A DNA stretch of 64,000 bases from Acanthosepion esculentum (GCA_964036315.1 OZ038496.1:20002185-20066184); one strand, 5' to 3'; counted from the stretch's first letter, positions 1-10,730 are shown. Notes: generated from the sequence alone by a model not told the origin. Numbers and translations are program-made.

Positions 1-187
1 TTTTTTCTCAGGGACGAGTAGAGGCAAAGGAGTGAGTGCATATGTATTACTTCGAGAATAAATTGTATGGAAGTCCATTTTTTTTCTTCTCTATCCTTAT
101 TTTTTTTCCCCCACTCTGCAATTATTGAGACTTTAATAGTTCAAGGTGATGAAAAGTGGGAAACCTAGGTGTCACATATTGAGCCTC

Positions 188-262
188 ATACATACATATA
201 CATATACATATACATACATACATACATATATATATGTGTGTGTATATATATATATATATATA
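188..262. repeat. compound CATA/TA/TG microsatellite
   Basis: A run of CATA-type tetranucleotides passes into TA and TGTG dinucleotides. No coding potential is visible. Confidence 0.9.
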
Positions 263-354
263 GATTCTTTTTAATGAGGTTTAACCAAGAAACTCAGAAG
301 ATGCTGTTAATCCAACTTCAGTACTGACCTAACTTCAACAGCTCAATGGGGAAA

Positions 355-665
355 CATATTGATTGATTTATTTTTATGGCTTATCAACCCTTTGTGGGTT
401 ATTTCAAGCCAAAACATATTTTGGATTGTAAGATACATATTTTTTTTTTTTTGCGAGTGAATATTGCATAAACAATTTTGGGGGAGATAAAGATTTTTTT
501 TCACATACAAATCCTACTATTTAACCCATAGTTGGAGGGATCTGGATTCATACCTTTCCCAATGGTATTTGTGCATAAGTGAATGTAACAAATTTTACTT
601 GAATGCAAACTCGGCTCTCTGATTTCTCATGATATCAGTGAGTGCAATAATTTCGACAAGATGAC
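355..665 (-). mobile_element. tRNA-derived SINE copy, AATC-tailed family
   Basis: Read on the minus strand, a weak tRNA-like head at about 600-660 leads into a body shared with copies near 9.0, 12.9 and 51.2 kb. It ends at about 360 in the family's short AATC-type tail, which reads GATTGATT on plus. The body includes the block found before each tail in this family, with TTATCAACC and GGTTATTT on plus. No 5S-like head is visible in this copy. The outer head boundary is uncertain. Confidence 0.6.
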
Positions 666-1854
666 GGCCAAAGGTTTGAGGAATTTGAAAAGTGTATCCA
701 GTTATATTGGCTTACAGTATTTCAGTCTATATCTATAATTCTCAAAATGTGTGTATGTGTATGTATGTATGTATGTATGTATGTGTGTGTTCAGATGTTG
801 TTTATGCATTTCCAGTTTTCATCTGATTTTGATGAAATTTTTTGTTTGATAGATAATTCTTCAGTGCCGGTTTTGAGTTTAAATTGTTGGCGACAATGGC
901 TCTCCACTACTTCCTGTCCATTATAACTCTCAACAACGTTTTACTATTTACTATCTGTTCACGGACATATATCTTTCATAAAAACTATAATAAAAATAGT
1001 TTCAATTATTACAGTAATATTATTTATTATTATACAATTTCCTTTTCAGGGCCACCCCCCAATTCAAATTGTTAACCCCCATTTGGGGATGTGCCTCAGT
1101 TGCACCTAAATGTTGTTACAAATATTGATTTTCGGATGGGCTGACTTTAAACTTAAACTGCTCCAACTGAACGGCAAAAATTCCCAGTAATGAAAGACCC
1201 GGTCAAAGATGGGTTATGCTGCTAGTCATAAATTAAATCTTTGAACAAACCACTGTGGTCATTACATGCAAAGAGATTACTTTAATAGAAGCAAGAAATG
1301 AGGTGTTGGAGCAAGTAATTTTTTCCAAGATCAAATTCCCCAGACTTGTGGGTTTTACTTGATGAACCTTGTAAATTTGATTCTTTTTTTATAAGACATA
1401 AGTACAAACCTACTTGTATCCTAGGCAACAATCACTTAAGGGGTCAAGTCTGAGGTTTATCTTTAAAAGGCTCCAGAAATACTGACTTTTCTTCCTGCAA
1501 ATGTATACTTGTCATACTGTCTTGATTAATTTTGGAAACATGTGATGAGAAGAAAAGTTATATATGCACTAGAAAGTAATAGGTAACAGCTAGAACATTG
1601 CCAAGGTAACCAATGGCCAGGTGCTGAACTTAGAGAGAAAGACAATAGAGTTCTTGTTTCTTTTTCCTGAAAGAATGTTGTTTTTCATTAAAACTTATTT
1701 GAATGCAACAGAATAATAATAATAATAATAAAAACATCAACCTCCTTGACATCACATTTTCGCACAAGAGCAGCCATGAATGGATTCTGATAGACATTGT
1801 GGTACCTTGGTATAAAAACATAGAGAAGGCAGAGCAGGCTCAATAAAATCCAAA

Positions 1855-2155
1855 GAAGAATCGGCAATATTATCGGTCCTGACCTAGCAACTTGGCTTCA
1901 GTCACCTTCCTGCTGCCATAAGATTGCTTCTCTCTGCCTTTTCTATAAATATTTTCATTGTAATTGTTCAGATGAGCTCTTTGCTATGGTACCTGGACTT
2001 TTTTAAGTTCAGTGCAGTACTAGACTGGCTGCGAGATCTCATCAATTTACAGTTGAGCTGGTTAAATGTATCAGTGACTTCTATGCTAACAGTTTCTTTT
2101 CTCACTTGTGGAAATCCTTTCTGGCTCCATGTCATCTCAGCATTTTGATGTTTGG
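1855..2155 (-). repeat. dispersed repeat Q, copy 1
   Basis: This roughly 300-bp segment matches, in reverse complement, the segment at 10440-10730. Shared landmarks on this strand are AGTACTAGACTGGCTGCGAG, CAATTTACAGTTGAGCTGG and CTATGCTAACAGTTTCTTTT. Both copies hold only broken reading frames. The class is unknown; it could be an internal piece of a LINE or an older DNA element. Confidence 0.65.
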
Positions 2156-2639
2156 TCATTGAAACAGATTTCAGAAATTAAGTCAGACTGAGAACTTTTC
2201 AACACTCACTTATATATATACACACATCAATCGGAAAAATGTACTGGCAATCTCTGGAAAATAAGAAAAAAATATATCTACATATCCACATTCTACACAC
2301 TATTTGCAATAGCATTACAACAATCCTTGAAAATGGCTAATGGATTAGCCAAAAGTGCAGAGAAAAGAGAATTTTTCACACAATCCATTTGAAAATTTTT
2401 TCCGTACACTCTGTCCCAAAAAGTAATCTCTTGTTCACACACAAGACAAATATAATAATAAAAAAACCTTAACAGAAATATCTTATCAGTCATTTTCAAT
2501 AGCGTATGTATTACAGAGGATTTGATGTTCACACACACAACTTTCTATGTATGTGTATATAGAAATAATGGATTTATATTTATTAATCAGATATGTGGGT
2601 GTTGACCTTAGTGTCCACTTATTATTTTTATTATAGCAG

Positions 2640-2839
2640 ATTATAATAAAAACATGTTGAAATCGCTACTCAAAAGATTTTGTGTATCAATACTTTAATT
2701 ATACTTCTTTAGGTGATGTTAAGTAACTGGTGATTAAATGATTTTTAATCATTTAATCAACATCGCCTGAAGAAGTACAATTAAAATATTGAAACATGAA
2801 AGCTTTTGTGTTGCAATTTCAACATGTTTTTATTATAAT
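2640..2839. mobile_element. 200-bp foldback element
   Basis: The two halves are imperfect inverted copies of about 95 bases, starting ATTATAATAAAAACATG and ending in its complement. The centre is GATTAAATGATT, TTT, AATCATTTAATC. One arm carries CTGAAGA followed 17 bases later by GAAAC, a hammerhead-core-like motif with only a weak stem II. Long arms and small size suggest a non-autonomous foldback transposon. No clear target duplication is seen. Confidence 0.7.
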
Positions 2840-2953
2840 CTCTTATAATAAAAATAATAATAATAATAATATATTGCTCTACTTTGTATTGAGCACTTTT
2901 TTAACAGTAAATGCTACAAACAGTGGAATTTTACTCTGTCTGTTCTTTCTCTC

Positions 2954-2956
<3 letters not shown>

Positions 2957-2985
<29 letters not shown>
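2957..2985. repeat. (TA)n array
   Basis: A pure TA dinucleotide run of about 29 bases. Confidence 0.95.
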
Positions 2986-2989
<4 letters not shown>

Positions 2990-3120
2990 CAATGTAAACA
3001 TTCTTTTTAGTGAATACTCATATTTAAATAGGCACTTCATTTATTTTAAACAGTATTTTATTGTTTAAAATAAATGGATCATCTACACAAATATGAGTAT
3101 TCCTTAAAAATAATGTTTAA

Positions 3121-3123
<3 letters not shown>

Positions 3124-3158
<35 letters not shown>

Positions 3159-3330
3159 CTGAGGTCGCCACCCACAGCAACAGTCTGTTTGATGCTAAAA
3201 CAAAATCTTCAATTGTGTTGCTGCTGGGTGTTGATCTCAGTGTCCACTTTTATATTTACATATGCTCTATCCCTGATATTGAGCAGTTTAACCAATAAAC
3301 ATAGCATACCTTAAAACTTTATTGTTATCA
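3124..3330 (+). repeat. dispersed repeat P with internal hairpin, copy 1
   Basis: A (TA)n array (3124-3157) is followed by about 170 bases shared with 11738-11884 and 16556-16680. Landmarks are a GTCCACTTTTATATTT block and a TAGCATACCTTAAAA block before the next AT-rich tract. In this copy the first 80 bases fold back: ACTGAGGTCGCCACCCAC pairs with GGGTGTTGATCTCAGT. All three copies sit between AT arrays. Confidence 0.65.
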
Positions 3331-3417
3331 TATATATTGTATTAGTACAAATATAAAATTTGTCACTTTGCTGTTGTATGTATGTAAGTGTCTTTGGGTT
3401 AAACATTTTTATATCTT

Positions 3418-3500
3418 CTATATTTTAAAAAAAACTCCTCAGTTACTTTTTATATCTTCTATATTTAAAAAAAAACTCCTCAGTTACTTTTTATAACTAA
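3418..3500 (+). repeat. tandem duplication, about 45-bp unit
   Basis: Two adjacent copies of a unit containing ATATCTTCTATATTT, an A-run and CTCCTCAGTTACTTTT. They differ by a single-base indel in the A/T run. Confidence 0.85.
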
Positions 3501-3514
3501 TATTATCACACACG

Positions 3515-3940
3515 TTTGATGGTTTGATGTTTTATGGCATATCAACCTCAATGGGTTATTTAATGCCGACAAGATTTGTGTTGCTGGTAATATTTTTTTT
3601 TTTTTCAAAAATGTATAGCTTGTAATATTTTTTTTCCCAAAATATATTGCTTGGTAATAATTTTTCTTAAAAAATTTATTGCTGGTAATTTTCTACAAAG
3701 TATTTCTGGTATTAAAACCTATTTTTACACTTTCATAGTATTTTGACCCCAGTTTGGGGGTTAACTATTTACCAATAACTGGGACCCCCCCCCCCCAACA
3801 GGTGCCCCCACGCTGGATCAGGGTGGAACTAGGAACACTAGCAATTAAGAGGTGGTTCAACGCTCCTCAAAACCTCCTGATCAGAGGCCTTGCTGTTGGA
3901 CGTAGTTTATTGTCTTACCCAGGACCCAGATGTAGTTCAT
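3515..3940 (+). repeat. dispersed repeat S, copy 1
   Basis: A SINE-tail fragment (TATGGCATATCAACC) joins several degenerate GGTAATTTTT units and then a GC-richer end with CCAATAACTGGGACCC and AACTAGGAACACTAGCAATT. The same order recurs at 26235-26500 and 37935-38235, so this is a real family of about 270-400 bp. A 10-base C-run lies at 3785-3794. Class unknown. Confidence 0.65.
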
Positions 3941-5158
3941 TGTCATTATTTAAAAATTAAACAAATATTCCAGGAAACCATTTCAGTGAATGTCTAGAAT
4001 TTCATTAAAACAATTTCAATAGTGCCTAAACATATTTTTATAATAGATTATAATAGATAAAGTTAAAATTCTTAACAGATTTTCCTTTAACAGTTTTCTG
4101 GAGTACTTTTTCATTGAAAATCTTTTTATTGCTTATACGTAGACAAGTCTATGTCAGTGAATCTCGTCTTTAGATTAATAATTGGCAATAAAACTTGACA
4201 TTATCTTTTATGCTCATGTCCTAGTTTGTACTTATGATAAGTGAAGATTCTAAGCCAAGAATACATATGTGGCAAAAGAGATTTTGTGAAGGTCCTCAGG
4301 ATACCAAAGTTGATGACTATTATGGATGCTTATAGATGTCAAAAACCAGTGAGAATGTACAAAACATCCAAGAAATTGTTTGAAATGATCAATGATTATC
4401 AGTATAAAAAAAGATTTTTCTATCCATTTATACCAAAGCTTTTCCGTTGATATATTGCCTGATAATTGAATTGATATTTTTACGATATGTCAGATAAACA
4501 TGCCTACTTCAACTGATGTATAAAAAGTTCTGAAAATCTTACCAAGAAGGTATTCCAAATTCTAATGTTTGGTCTATTGGTCAGGTTTTCAGAAGCAAAT
4601 TGGATCCAATAGCTTTTCACCTCCCCCTCATATAACATCAAATTAAAGACACAAGCAGTCGAAAACTTTCAGGTGTTGTTTCTGCTTGCCAATTGATGAA
4701 TGTATACCATATGATTCACACCTGCACACTGTGATTTGACTTGTATATAGTCTGCTCTTGTTATTTGATAGCCACACTTCATATGTTGAAAAGTTCTTAG
4801 CCTAACAAGGGAGGAATTTCAAAATAAACTTTGATGTCATTTGGTCAGAGCTGCATTGAACCAAGAACTTTTCCACACCCACTTTGTGTGTGTGTGTGTC
4901 TATTATATATATTATATATATATTCTGATCAAAGGAGAAAACAATTCATTACAACAAAAATATCTAGAAATACCTTGATTGCAAGGTCATCTAGAGTAAA
5001 TTTGCACCTGAGCTCTTGCAAGATTTCACCATTCCTGGCTGAGCTTCTATTAACACAGTGTGGGATATCGACTAACAAAAGGGAAAGAAAAAGAAATCAG
5101 CTAGTTTAAAAAAAAAATTTTTAATTTCCCAGCATCCCTGCACATAACAAATTTAGTC

Positions 5159-5215
5159 TGATGAGAGTCCTAAAGGCCGAAACTCATCACAAGAAAAGTT
5201 TCCATTTTGTCATAC
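5159..5215 (+). repeat. hammerhead-core-like repeat end
   Basis: CTGATGA at 5159-5165 is followed by a poor GTCC/GGCC hairpin and GAAAC. However, GATGAG and CTCATC around it pair with each other, so the local fold is more likely a simple hairpin. Recorded as a motif relative, not as a ribozyme. Confidence 0.3.
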
Positions 5216-5235
5216 ATTTTTCCCCCCATATAAAT

Positions 5236-5239
<4 letters not shown>

Positions 5240-5298
<59 letters not shown>
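5240..5298. repeat. (TA)n array
   Basis: An uninterrupted TA run of about 59 bases, ending 30 bases before the foldback element at 5329. Confidence 0.95.
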
Positions 5299-5300
<2 letters not shown>

Positions 5301-5328
5301 GAAATGAACTATGTCCAACAATTATTTT

Positions 5329-5538
5329 AATATATTTTCTGTTTATTCATTATTTTTATAGGTACAAATATTTATTTAAATGCTCTTTTTATAATAAACA
5401 GTATTAACTACATTTACCAGCCTATGAAGTTTCTCGGACATTCAGGCCAGTAAATGTTGTTAATACTGTTTATTATAAACCGACCATTTACTTAAATATT
5501 TGTATCTAAAAAAATAATGTATAGACTGAAAATATATT
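5329..5538. mobile_element. 210-bp foldback element
   Basis: Arms of about 88 bases (5329-5417 and 5450-5538) are imperfect inverted copies. Shared blocks include ACAAATATTTA and TTTATAATAAACAGTATTAA. The roughly 32-base loop holds TATGAAGTTTCTCGGACATT. It sits between two (TA)n arrays. It is a likely non-autonomous foldback element with no coding capacity. Confidence 0.75.
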
Positions 5539-5589
5539 AAAATACATAATTTTATATATATATATATATAACTGCTGGTTTCAATGTTT

Positions 5590-5916
5590 AGTAAAAACAC
5601 AAATTTTTAGATTAAATCCTACAGATGCATGCTGGTATTTATTCCTAGCCAATAAAAATGTACCACTTCTCAATTTTATCCACCATTTTTTGTTCTTTCT
5701 TGTCTTGAAGTTAGAACACTACAATCACTTGATTTTTACCCTTTTGCGTGTGAACACCACCCTTTGTGAAATTTTACCACATTACTGTTATTTTGTCATG
5801 CATATCAATTGTTTGTATCATTTTGCTCTGTTCTTTTTCTTCCTTTTTATTTTATTGTTTATTGGAGATTTTATCAGTTTGTTGGGCCAATTACACTTAA
5901 TCATGGCCAATTACTC
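5590..5916 (+). repeat. dispersed repeat W with promoter-like features, copy 1
   Basis: About 330 bases shared with 17431-17764 and 21765-22102. All copies begin with GATGCATGCTGG-like sequence, then a CCAATAA box, then a T-rich pyrimidine tract. They end in AACCATGGCCAATTACT or a variant. A CCAAT box followed downstream by ATG in a good context suggests an LTR or 5' region of a retroelement, but no coding body follows. This is inference from three copies only. Confidence 0.55.
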
Positions 5917-5917
5917 C

Positions 5918-5921
<4 letters not shown>

Positions 5922-5965
<44 letters not shown>
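5922..5965. repeat. (TA)n array
   Basis: A pure TA run bounding the foldback-type repeat that follows. Confidence 0.95.
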
Positions 5966-5969
<4 letters not shown>

Positions 5970-6310
5970 TAGGTAAATGAAATAACTAGATATTAACGAC
6001 CATATACACGTGTGCTGCTGTGCATTCATTGGTAAGCAAATAAATAATTACCAAATTTAACCAAGAGGTGGAGACATAATTGTGCTCAATGTGGTTAGAC
6101 AGACCAAAGAAATATATATTAATAAGTAAGTACACATATACCTACATTTGGTGTGTGCCAGAATTTCCGTTGGTTACCCAACTCGTCAGGCACAAGATAT
6201 AGTTTATTGTTTATTTAAAAAAGTATACAGATGCTCATGGAATGGACATTGATTCATAGTTCAAAATTAAAATTTGGGTGACAACAAAACTTTAGTTGCA
6301 CACCAAACGT

Positions 6311-6320
<10 letters not shown>
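5966..6320 (+). mobile_element. dispersed element with internal inverted arms, copy 1
   Basis: Begins GGTTAGGTAAATGAAATAAC and is shared with 40613-40830 and, as a short inverted piece, 34525-34575. An inner pair of inverted arms (ACCTACATTTGGTGTGTGC at 6140-6158 and its complement at 6298-6315) frames a second segment. On minus, CTGACGA (6183-6189), a perfect GTTGG-GTAA-CCAAC hairpin and GAAA are flanked by TGTGC/GCACA pairing. That resembles a hammerhead with one extra G before GAAA and an unfavourable cleavage base. Confidence 0.6.
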
Positions 6321-6352
<32 letters not shown>

Positions 6353-6381
6353 ATTAATATATATATATATATATATATATC

Positions 6382-6440
<59 letters not shown>
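6314..6440. repeat. interrupted (TA)n array
   Basis: About 127 bases of TA repeats broken twice by the same TCTATTAATA interruption, which suggests local duplication of an interrupted block. Confidence 0.95.
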
Positions 6441-6446
<6 letters not shown>

Positions 6447-6464
6447 TTTCCAAGCATAGTTTAG

Positions 6465-6565
6465 ATGTAGGGGCACCCAGTGAGAATCAAACTCACTACT
6501 CAGTTGTAATTGTTCTAGCGAGACAAGCTTGCTAAGCATTACACCACCATTACACACCTCGAGGC
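6465..6565 (-). mobile_element. tRNA-derived SINE fragment, family Z
   Basis: On minus, GGTGTAATGCTTAGCAAG resembles an A box and GTGAGTTTGATTCTCAC is a good B-box arm with a self-complementary T stem. The layout is the same as in the tandem dimer at 25180-25455. Only the head region is recognisable. Confidence 0.6.
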
Positions 6566-6592
6566 ACCCAATATATATATATATATATATAT

Positions 6593-6820
6593 ACTCTTCA
6601 GCAGAATTGAGTCACTGTCAGTCACTGTGTGTTTATCTAAATCTAAAAATAAACACACTAAAATTCACCTTCATCCCTGCTGTGAGCCGATGGCTTAGTG
6701 GTAGAAGTTCCGGCTGACGCCAATTCAGTCGGGTTTCGATCCTAGCTAGAGGCAACCGGACGTCTAGTCACACTGATGAGCTGTGAAACAGCGAAACAGT
6801 CTGTGTGTGGATGACAAAAA
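6593..6820 (+). mobile_element. TA-bounded element with tRNA-like promoter and hammerhead, copy 1
   Basis: A 228-bp element lies between (TA)n arrays at 6570-6592 and 6821-6841. Its relative is at 11925-12226 on the opposite strand. In order: a leader with GTGTGTTTATCTAAA, a tRNA-like segment with A box TGGCTTAGTGGTAG (6691-6704) and B box GGGTTTCGATCCT (6731-6743), then a hammerhead-like fold ending at 6815. All are on the plus strand, so a pol III transcript from the internal promoter would contain the ribozyme. The order resembles Schistosoma SM-alpha retroposons, which are known to carry a hammerhead. It is not a classic SINE, because about 90 bases precede the tRNA-like part. Confidence 0.65.
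6762..6815 (+). ncRNA. type I hammerhead ribozyme, cleavage base altered
   Basis: The core CTGATGA lies at 6773-6779. Stem II is a perfect 5-bp GCTGT/ACAGC hairpin with loop GAA (6780-6792). GAAA follows at 6793-6796. Stem III is ACA/TGT around GTC (6796-6804). Stem I is CACA (6769-6772) with TGTG (6806-6809), an internal loop, then GTC/GAC distally. The base at the cleavage position (6805) is G, which hammerheads do not tolerate. A shorter register would use GTC at 6799-6801 with a one-base stem III loop. Probably a decayed copy of the intact one at 11926-11976. Confidence 0.6.
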
Positions 6821-7569
6821 TATATATATATATATATATATGTAGTGTGTGTGTGTTGTGCATAAAAATTCAAACATAAATAAATATATATCTGCAAAAA
6901 AAGGAAAAAAATCTAGAAAAATATTATAGCGTAATAAAATTTGCTGCATTATCATTTGATTTTAAATTTTCTGAAATTTGTCATAGGAATGTCTAAGTGG
7001 ACCATCCCCACATCTGTTTAGAATTTGTGATTCCCACAAGATTTTTGGTGAGGGCAAAAAAGAGACAAACAAGTAATGAATCAACCAAAAAGGTAACAGA
7101 ATATTTTTTTAAATTGATTATAAAAATAATCAATTTTAAAAAATATTTAACGAAATTCATGACATTTCTCCTCCTTGGCTCCTCACAGTATACTTTCCTT
7201 TTTTGTTCAAAGTAACTTTTATCATTTTCACAACTCTCTTTATCCTTGTTTTGACATCATTTTACTTAAATTCTTTAAGTAGCTTACTCACAATTTCTTG
7301 CCTGTGAGTTTCAAATTCTCCAAGTACTACTTAAGTAAATAAAGCAATTGAAACTAGGATGAAAGAAATACCAGTCAAAAATGAACCATGATTGACAAGG
7401 CTACATCTAATAAGAATTTAACATAATATTACAACTGCTAATAATTTTGAAAAAAAAAAAGCACGTGAGATTAAGATGAAAGAAATATCTGTCAAAAAGG
7501 TAACAAAATATTTTTTAAATATTTTAAAATTGAATAATAATAACAAAGTTAATTTTCTTCTTCTTTTTG

Positions 7570-7800
7570 TTGCTCTATGTAACCGTTGACCTTTCCCCTC
7601 ACCCTTGACCTTGCTTTACTATCCATTCACTCAAACTTGTTCAGTCGGTGACATACATCCTGTGAGTGTTAAATTCTCTAGGCTCTCTTTCCTCATTATG
7701 TGTTTCAGGAATTTCAGCTATTTCTTTCTCTTTGTAAATATCAGTTTCCTTGTGGTTTCTATTTTTTTAAAAACTTTGTTGTTACTTTTGCCCTTACGTG
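7570..7800 (-). pseudogene. LINE reverse-transcriptase 3'-end remnant
   Basis: On minus the block translates in pieces to the region downstream of the RT domain also seen at 45050-45440. Both share a stretch meaning roughly 'FLGHIMRKE-LENL', whose antisense reads CTCATTATGTG near 7695. Frames are broken and the remnant is short. Related pieces occur at 10.8-11.4, 35.3, 38.9-39.3, 45.0-45.8 and 61.2-62.1 kb. Confidence 0.6.
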
Positions 7801-8269
7801 CAAAATCTCAGCCTGTGATAAATTTTATTACAAGTTTATAACTGGAAGACAGCCAACTGACTCAGACTGTGACAATGTGAATGAGTCAATGAGTCAGTAA
7901 ACCAAGAGCCAAAAGCATTTTCAAATATATAGTTATGACTTGTAAGATTTATATGTGAATGAACAATATACAGAATATATAATGAAGTGTTTTGCCATCA
8001 GAATCATATGACGCTTTTTCCGTTTGTAATTTAATGTTTTTAAATGTGGCCATTTCTTCATGAAACTATTAGCTGACTGATAAAGTATATAAAACATCTC
8101 TAAAATGTAAGAAACTTTTTGAATATCATACAAAAAATTATAAAAATGGTATCAAGTAATACATTCATTATAAACAAATATGGCAGCTGTTTTGAGAACT
8201 GCTTTTAAATCATTTCATCAGATTGCAGATATCTTTGTGATTTCACTTGAAAAATGAGTCAAATGAACA

Positions 8270-8370
8270 GATTGATTGATTCATCCATTCATTTTCAATG
8301 GCTTATCAACATGTTGCAGGTTATTTAGAGTCAGAAAATATTAGATTGTAAGAAATTTTTTGCTTTTGGA

Positions 8371-8410
<40 letters not shown>
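8270..8410 (-). mobile_element. SINE 3' fragment plus (TA)n array
   Basis: The AATC-family tail and adjoining block (8270-8360, minus orientation) are followed by a TA array at 8378-8410. The head is missing. Confidence 0.55.
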
Positions 8411-8414
<4 letters not shown>

Positions 8415-8898
8415 ATTTTTCAGAGTTAACCTTTAGATAAGACAATCTTTATAAATATAAATGACAATAGGAAAACATTATTAATTGCTATTAATAACTC
8501 ACTTAGAAGGAAAAATTCTAGAGAGTGCCGCCATAGAACATTACCAAAATATTAATCTATGCCCAGGCTTTTTCCCTATTTCACCTTTCTTAACAAAATT
8601 ACTGCTCTCACAAACAAACGTACATATGTAAAATCAAAAGAAAATAGTTGAATCCGCCAACACAGATATAATGATAATATTCTCCACACGTGACATTGAC
8701 TGACGTTATTTTCAGTTAACAATATGAAAATAGCGTTCCCTACATTCCAGTTGCTAAGAACACTCTGTCTTTTGTTTTTATTAATTTCCTTATTTAATTA
8801 AATTCATTTCATTTTTTGTTTTGAGAAAATCCACATTGGATGAAACACGTCAACAATTAATAGTGTTTTCCTATTGTCAATATATATATATATAAATA

Positions 8899-9276
8899 TT
8901 GATTCATTCATTCATTTCCATGGCTTATAAATCCATTGCAGGTTATTTAAAGCCAGAAAATTTTTTTTTTACATTATTATAATAATGGTTTAATTATACA
9001 GGTCTTACTAATTAACCAATAGCTGATGGGAGAAGAAGTGGATTCATAGCTTTCCCAAGGGTATTTGCATGTAAGTGAATATAATGAATCTGACTTGAAT
9101 TGAAACTCAGCTCTCTGATTAACAATTCTGAGCCATTATCTATTACACCACCCACACATCTAAGCCTACAGCACCTGGTAATTCCAAGCAGTCACTCATC
9201 TAGGTACTGACCAGGCTCGACATTGCTTAACTATTGTGATCATATGAGAATTGGTGCTTCAAAGTGATATGGCCAC
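8899..9276 (-). mobile_element. 5S rRNA/tRNA chimeric SINE, full-length copy
   Basis: Read on minus, 9276-9163 is a near full-length 5S rRNA-like head. It includes GGCCATATCAC near its 5' end, the internal promoter landmark GTTAAGCAATGTCGAGCCTG, then GTCAGTACCTAGATGAGTGA, and ends ACCAGGTGCTGTAGGC. A tRNA-like segment follows at about 9160-9085 with a degenerate B box (GAGTTTCAATTCAAG). A unique body follows, ending in a GAAT/CAAT short tandem tail at 8899-8910. Known 5S-derived (SINE3) and 5S-tRNA hybrid SINEs (AmnSINE1) have the same logic. The tail suggests mobilisation by a LINE that does not need poly-A. Confidence 0.85.
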
Positions 9277-9512
9277 AGGCCCAAGTGAACAGGTTTACAT
9301 CCTTTAAAGCTATTGACAGTATAAAACTCATGTATCAGAGAAAGTCTTGAATTATTGCTAAATCATTGAGTAACTACTTGTTTGCTGTTTTCTGGAATCC
9401 AGTTTTCAGTTCCAAGCAAAAAGAGCAAATTCTTGTTTCCATTTCCTGTCTCTGTGAGAATCCAAATGCACACATGTCAGCAAATTTGATCTCCAGTGCT
9501 TTATAAGGGCAT

Positions 9513-9770
9513 TTGTGTCCCCTTCATGTAATTACATTGTTTGGACATACAAGATTAGATTTTGAATTGAGTGGGTGGATGAGGGATTTTGGATTAGGAT
9601 CAAGACAGCAAGCAAAAGAAACCCCAACATGGTCAGTTCTGGTCAATTCCACGTTAACACTGCTTGCTTTACAAATAGAACCAAAGAAGAGATTTGTTTC
9701 TTCAAGGTGAGGAAGGGCAGTCGGGAAGATGTTAGAAATTCAGTTGGGTCAGGCTTCATAGATTGAATTA
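9513..9770 (+). other. open segment ending in a donor-like site
   Basis: Two overlapping frames stay open for about 63-65 codons and one ends at TTCAAG|GTGAGG (9700-9711). The upstream acceptor is unconvincing, no protein family is recognised, and no second copy is seen in the window. It could be an exon or chance. Confidence 0.15.
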
Positions 9771-10184
9771 GTCTTTGACTCTTGTCCCCCATTCAGCTAT
9801 GTCCCCACACCATTTTTGAAACACGTGACAAAAATGTGTAATCTCGTTCCATAATTTGCAGTGTAAAGTCATCAGTAAGAACAAACAAATGATTAAGTAA
9901 ACATTGAATCAGATATACATTCCTATTTTATCTTTGTGTTTATACCTGTTTCCTTAAGAGATTTTAACAGTGGAAATCTTTGCTAAATATCTCTATGTTA
10001 ATCTTAGTAGATTGAGTTATAAGTAATTTCTATTTTTGGAAATCAATTGTAATGATGAATGTTTCATTTTAACTACTAATCATACATGGCAATTAAGAAT
10101 AAATTTGTTAATTCACAACAGTAGCAACATCAGTTAAGTGCCATACATGATATACACTTTTGCAATCATTTACTTTTATCCATG

Positions 10185-10320
10185 AATGATTAGACAGAAA
10201 TAGTAGGTTGCCGTTTCTTTCTGCACTAGACTTGTTGCCAACCAATGATATAAGACCCAGTCTGTTCTGCTATTCAACCCATAGCAGGGAGAAGAAGAAA
10301 TTTTATTTTTTTTTTTAGTT
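10185..10320 (-). mobile_element. SINE fragment, family 2
   Basis: Carries the family-2 body on minus: AACCCAGTCTG/CAACTGGTC-like blocks around TGCTATTCAACCCATAG. The head is missing. Ends in a T-run on plus at about 10305. Confidence 0.55.
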
Positions 10321-10439
10321 CACTCCAAGCAAGGCAATACAGACAAGGGGTTTACTAGGTGTGGAAGAATTAGAAAACATAAACATTACTAAGGAGCAGG
10401 AACAAAGGAAGAGTAATCAGGAGAACAGCAGATAGTGAT

Positions 10440-10730
10440 TGACATTGCATTTAAATTTTTGAAGATTAAAGTTGACTGGAAACCATGGAGCCAGAAGAGA
10501 GTTCCACAAGTGAGAAGTGCGAGAAAAGAAACTGTTAGCATAGAATTTATGGTTGCAACTAGCCAACTCAACTGTAAATTAATGAGACCTTGTTGCCAGT
10601 CTAATACTATGCTTAAATTCATCCAAACAATTAGCATAAAAGTATTTATAGAAAAGGCACAGGGAGGCAACTTTATGGCAGTGTGAAATTGACTGAAGCG
10701 GAGACACCAAATCAGGACCATTAATAGTAT
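10440..10730 (+). repeat. dispersed repeat Q, copy 2
   Basis: Inverted relative of 1855-2155. Both strands show a frame of about 80-110 codons that is not conserved between the copies, so neither is taken as a gene. Confidence 0.65.

Noticed and set aside
1..40. Exon cut by the window edge (TTTTTTCTCAG, then GTGAGT at 32)
   Set aside because: Would be only about 20 bases and lacks upstream context to judge the acceptor.
6691..6760. Functional tRNA gene
   Set aside because: A and B boxes are recognisable but the acceptor and anticodon stems do not close; it is part of a repeat.
9163..9276. Functional 5S rRNA gene
   Set aside because: Many changes from 5S consensus and direct fusion to a tRNA-like module and SINE body; no T-run terminator directly after the 5S part.
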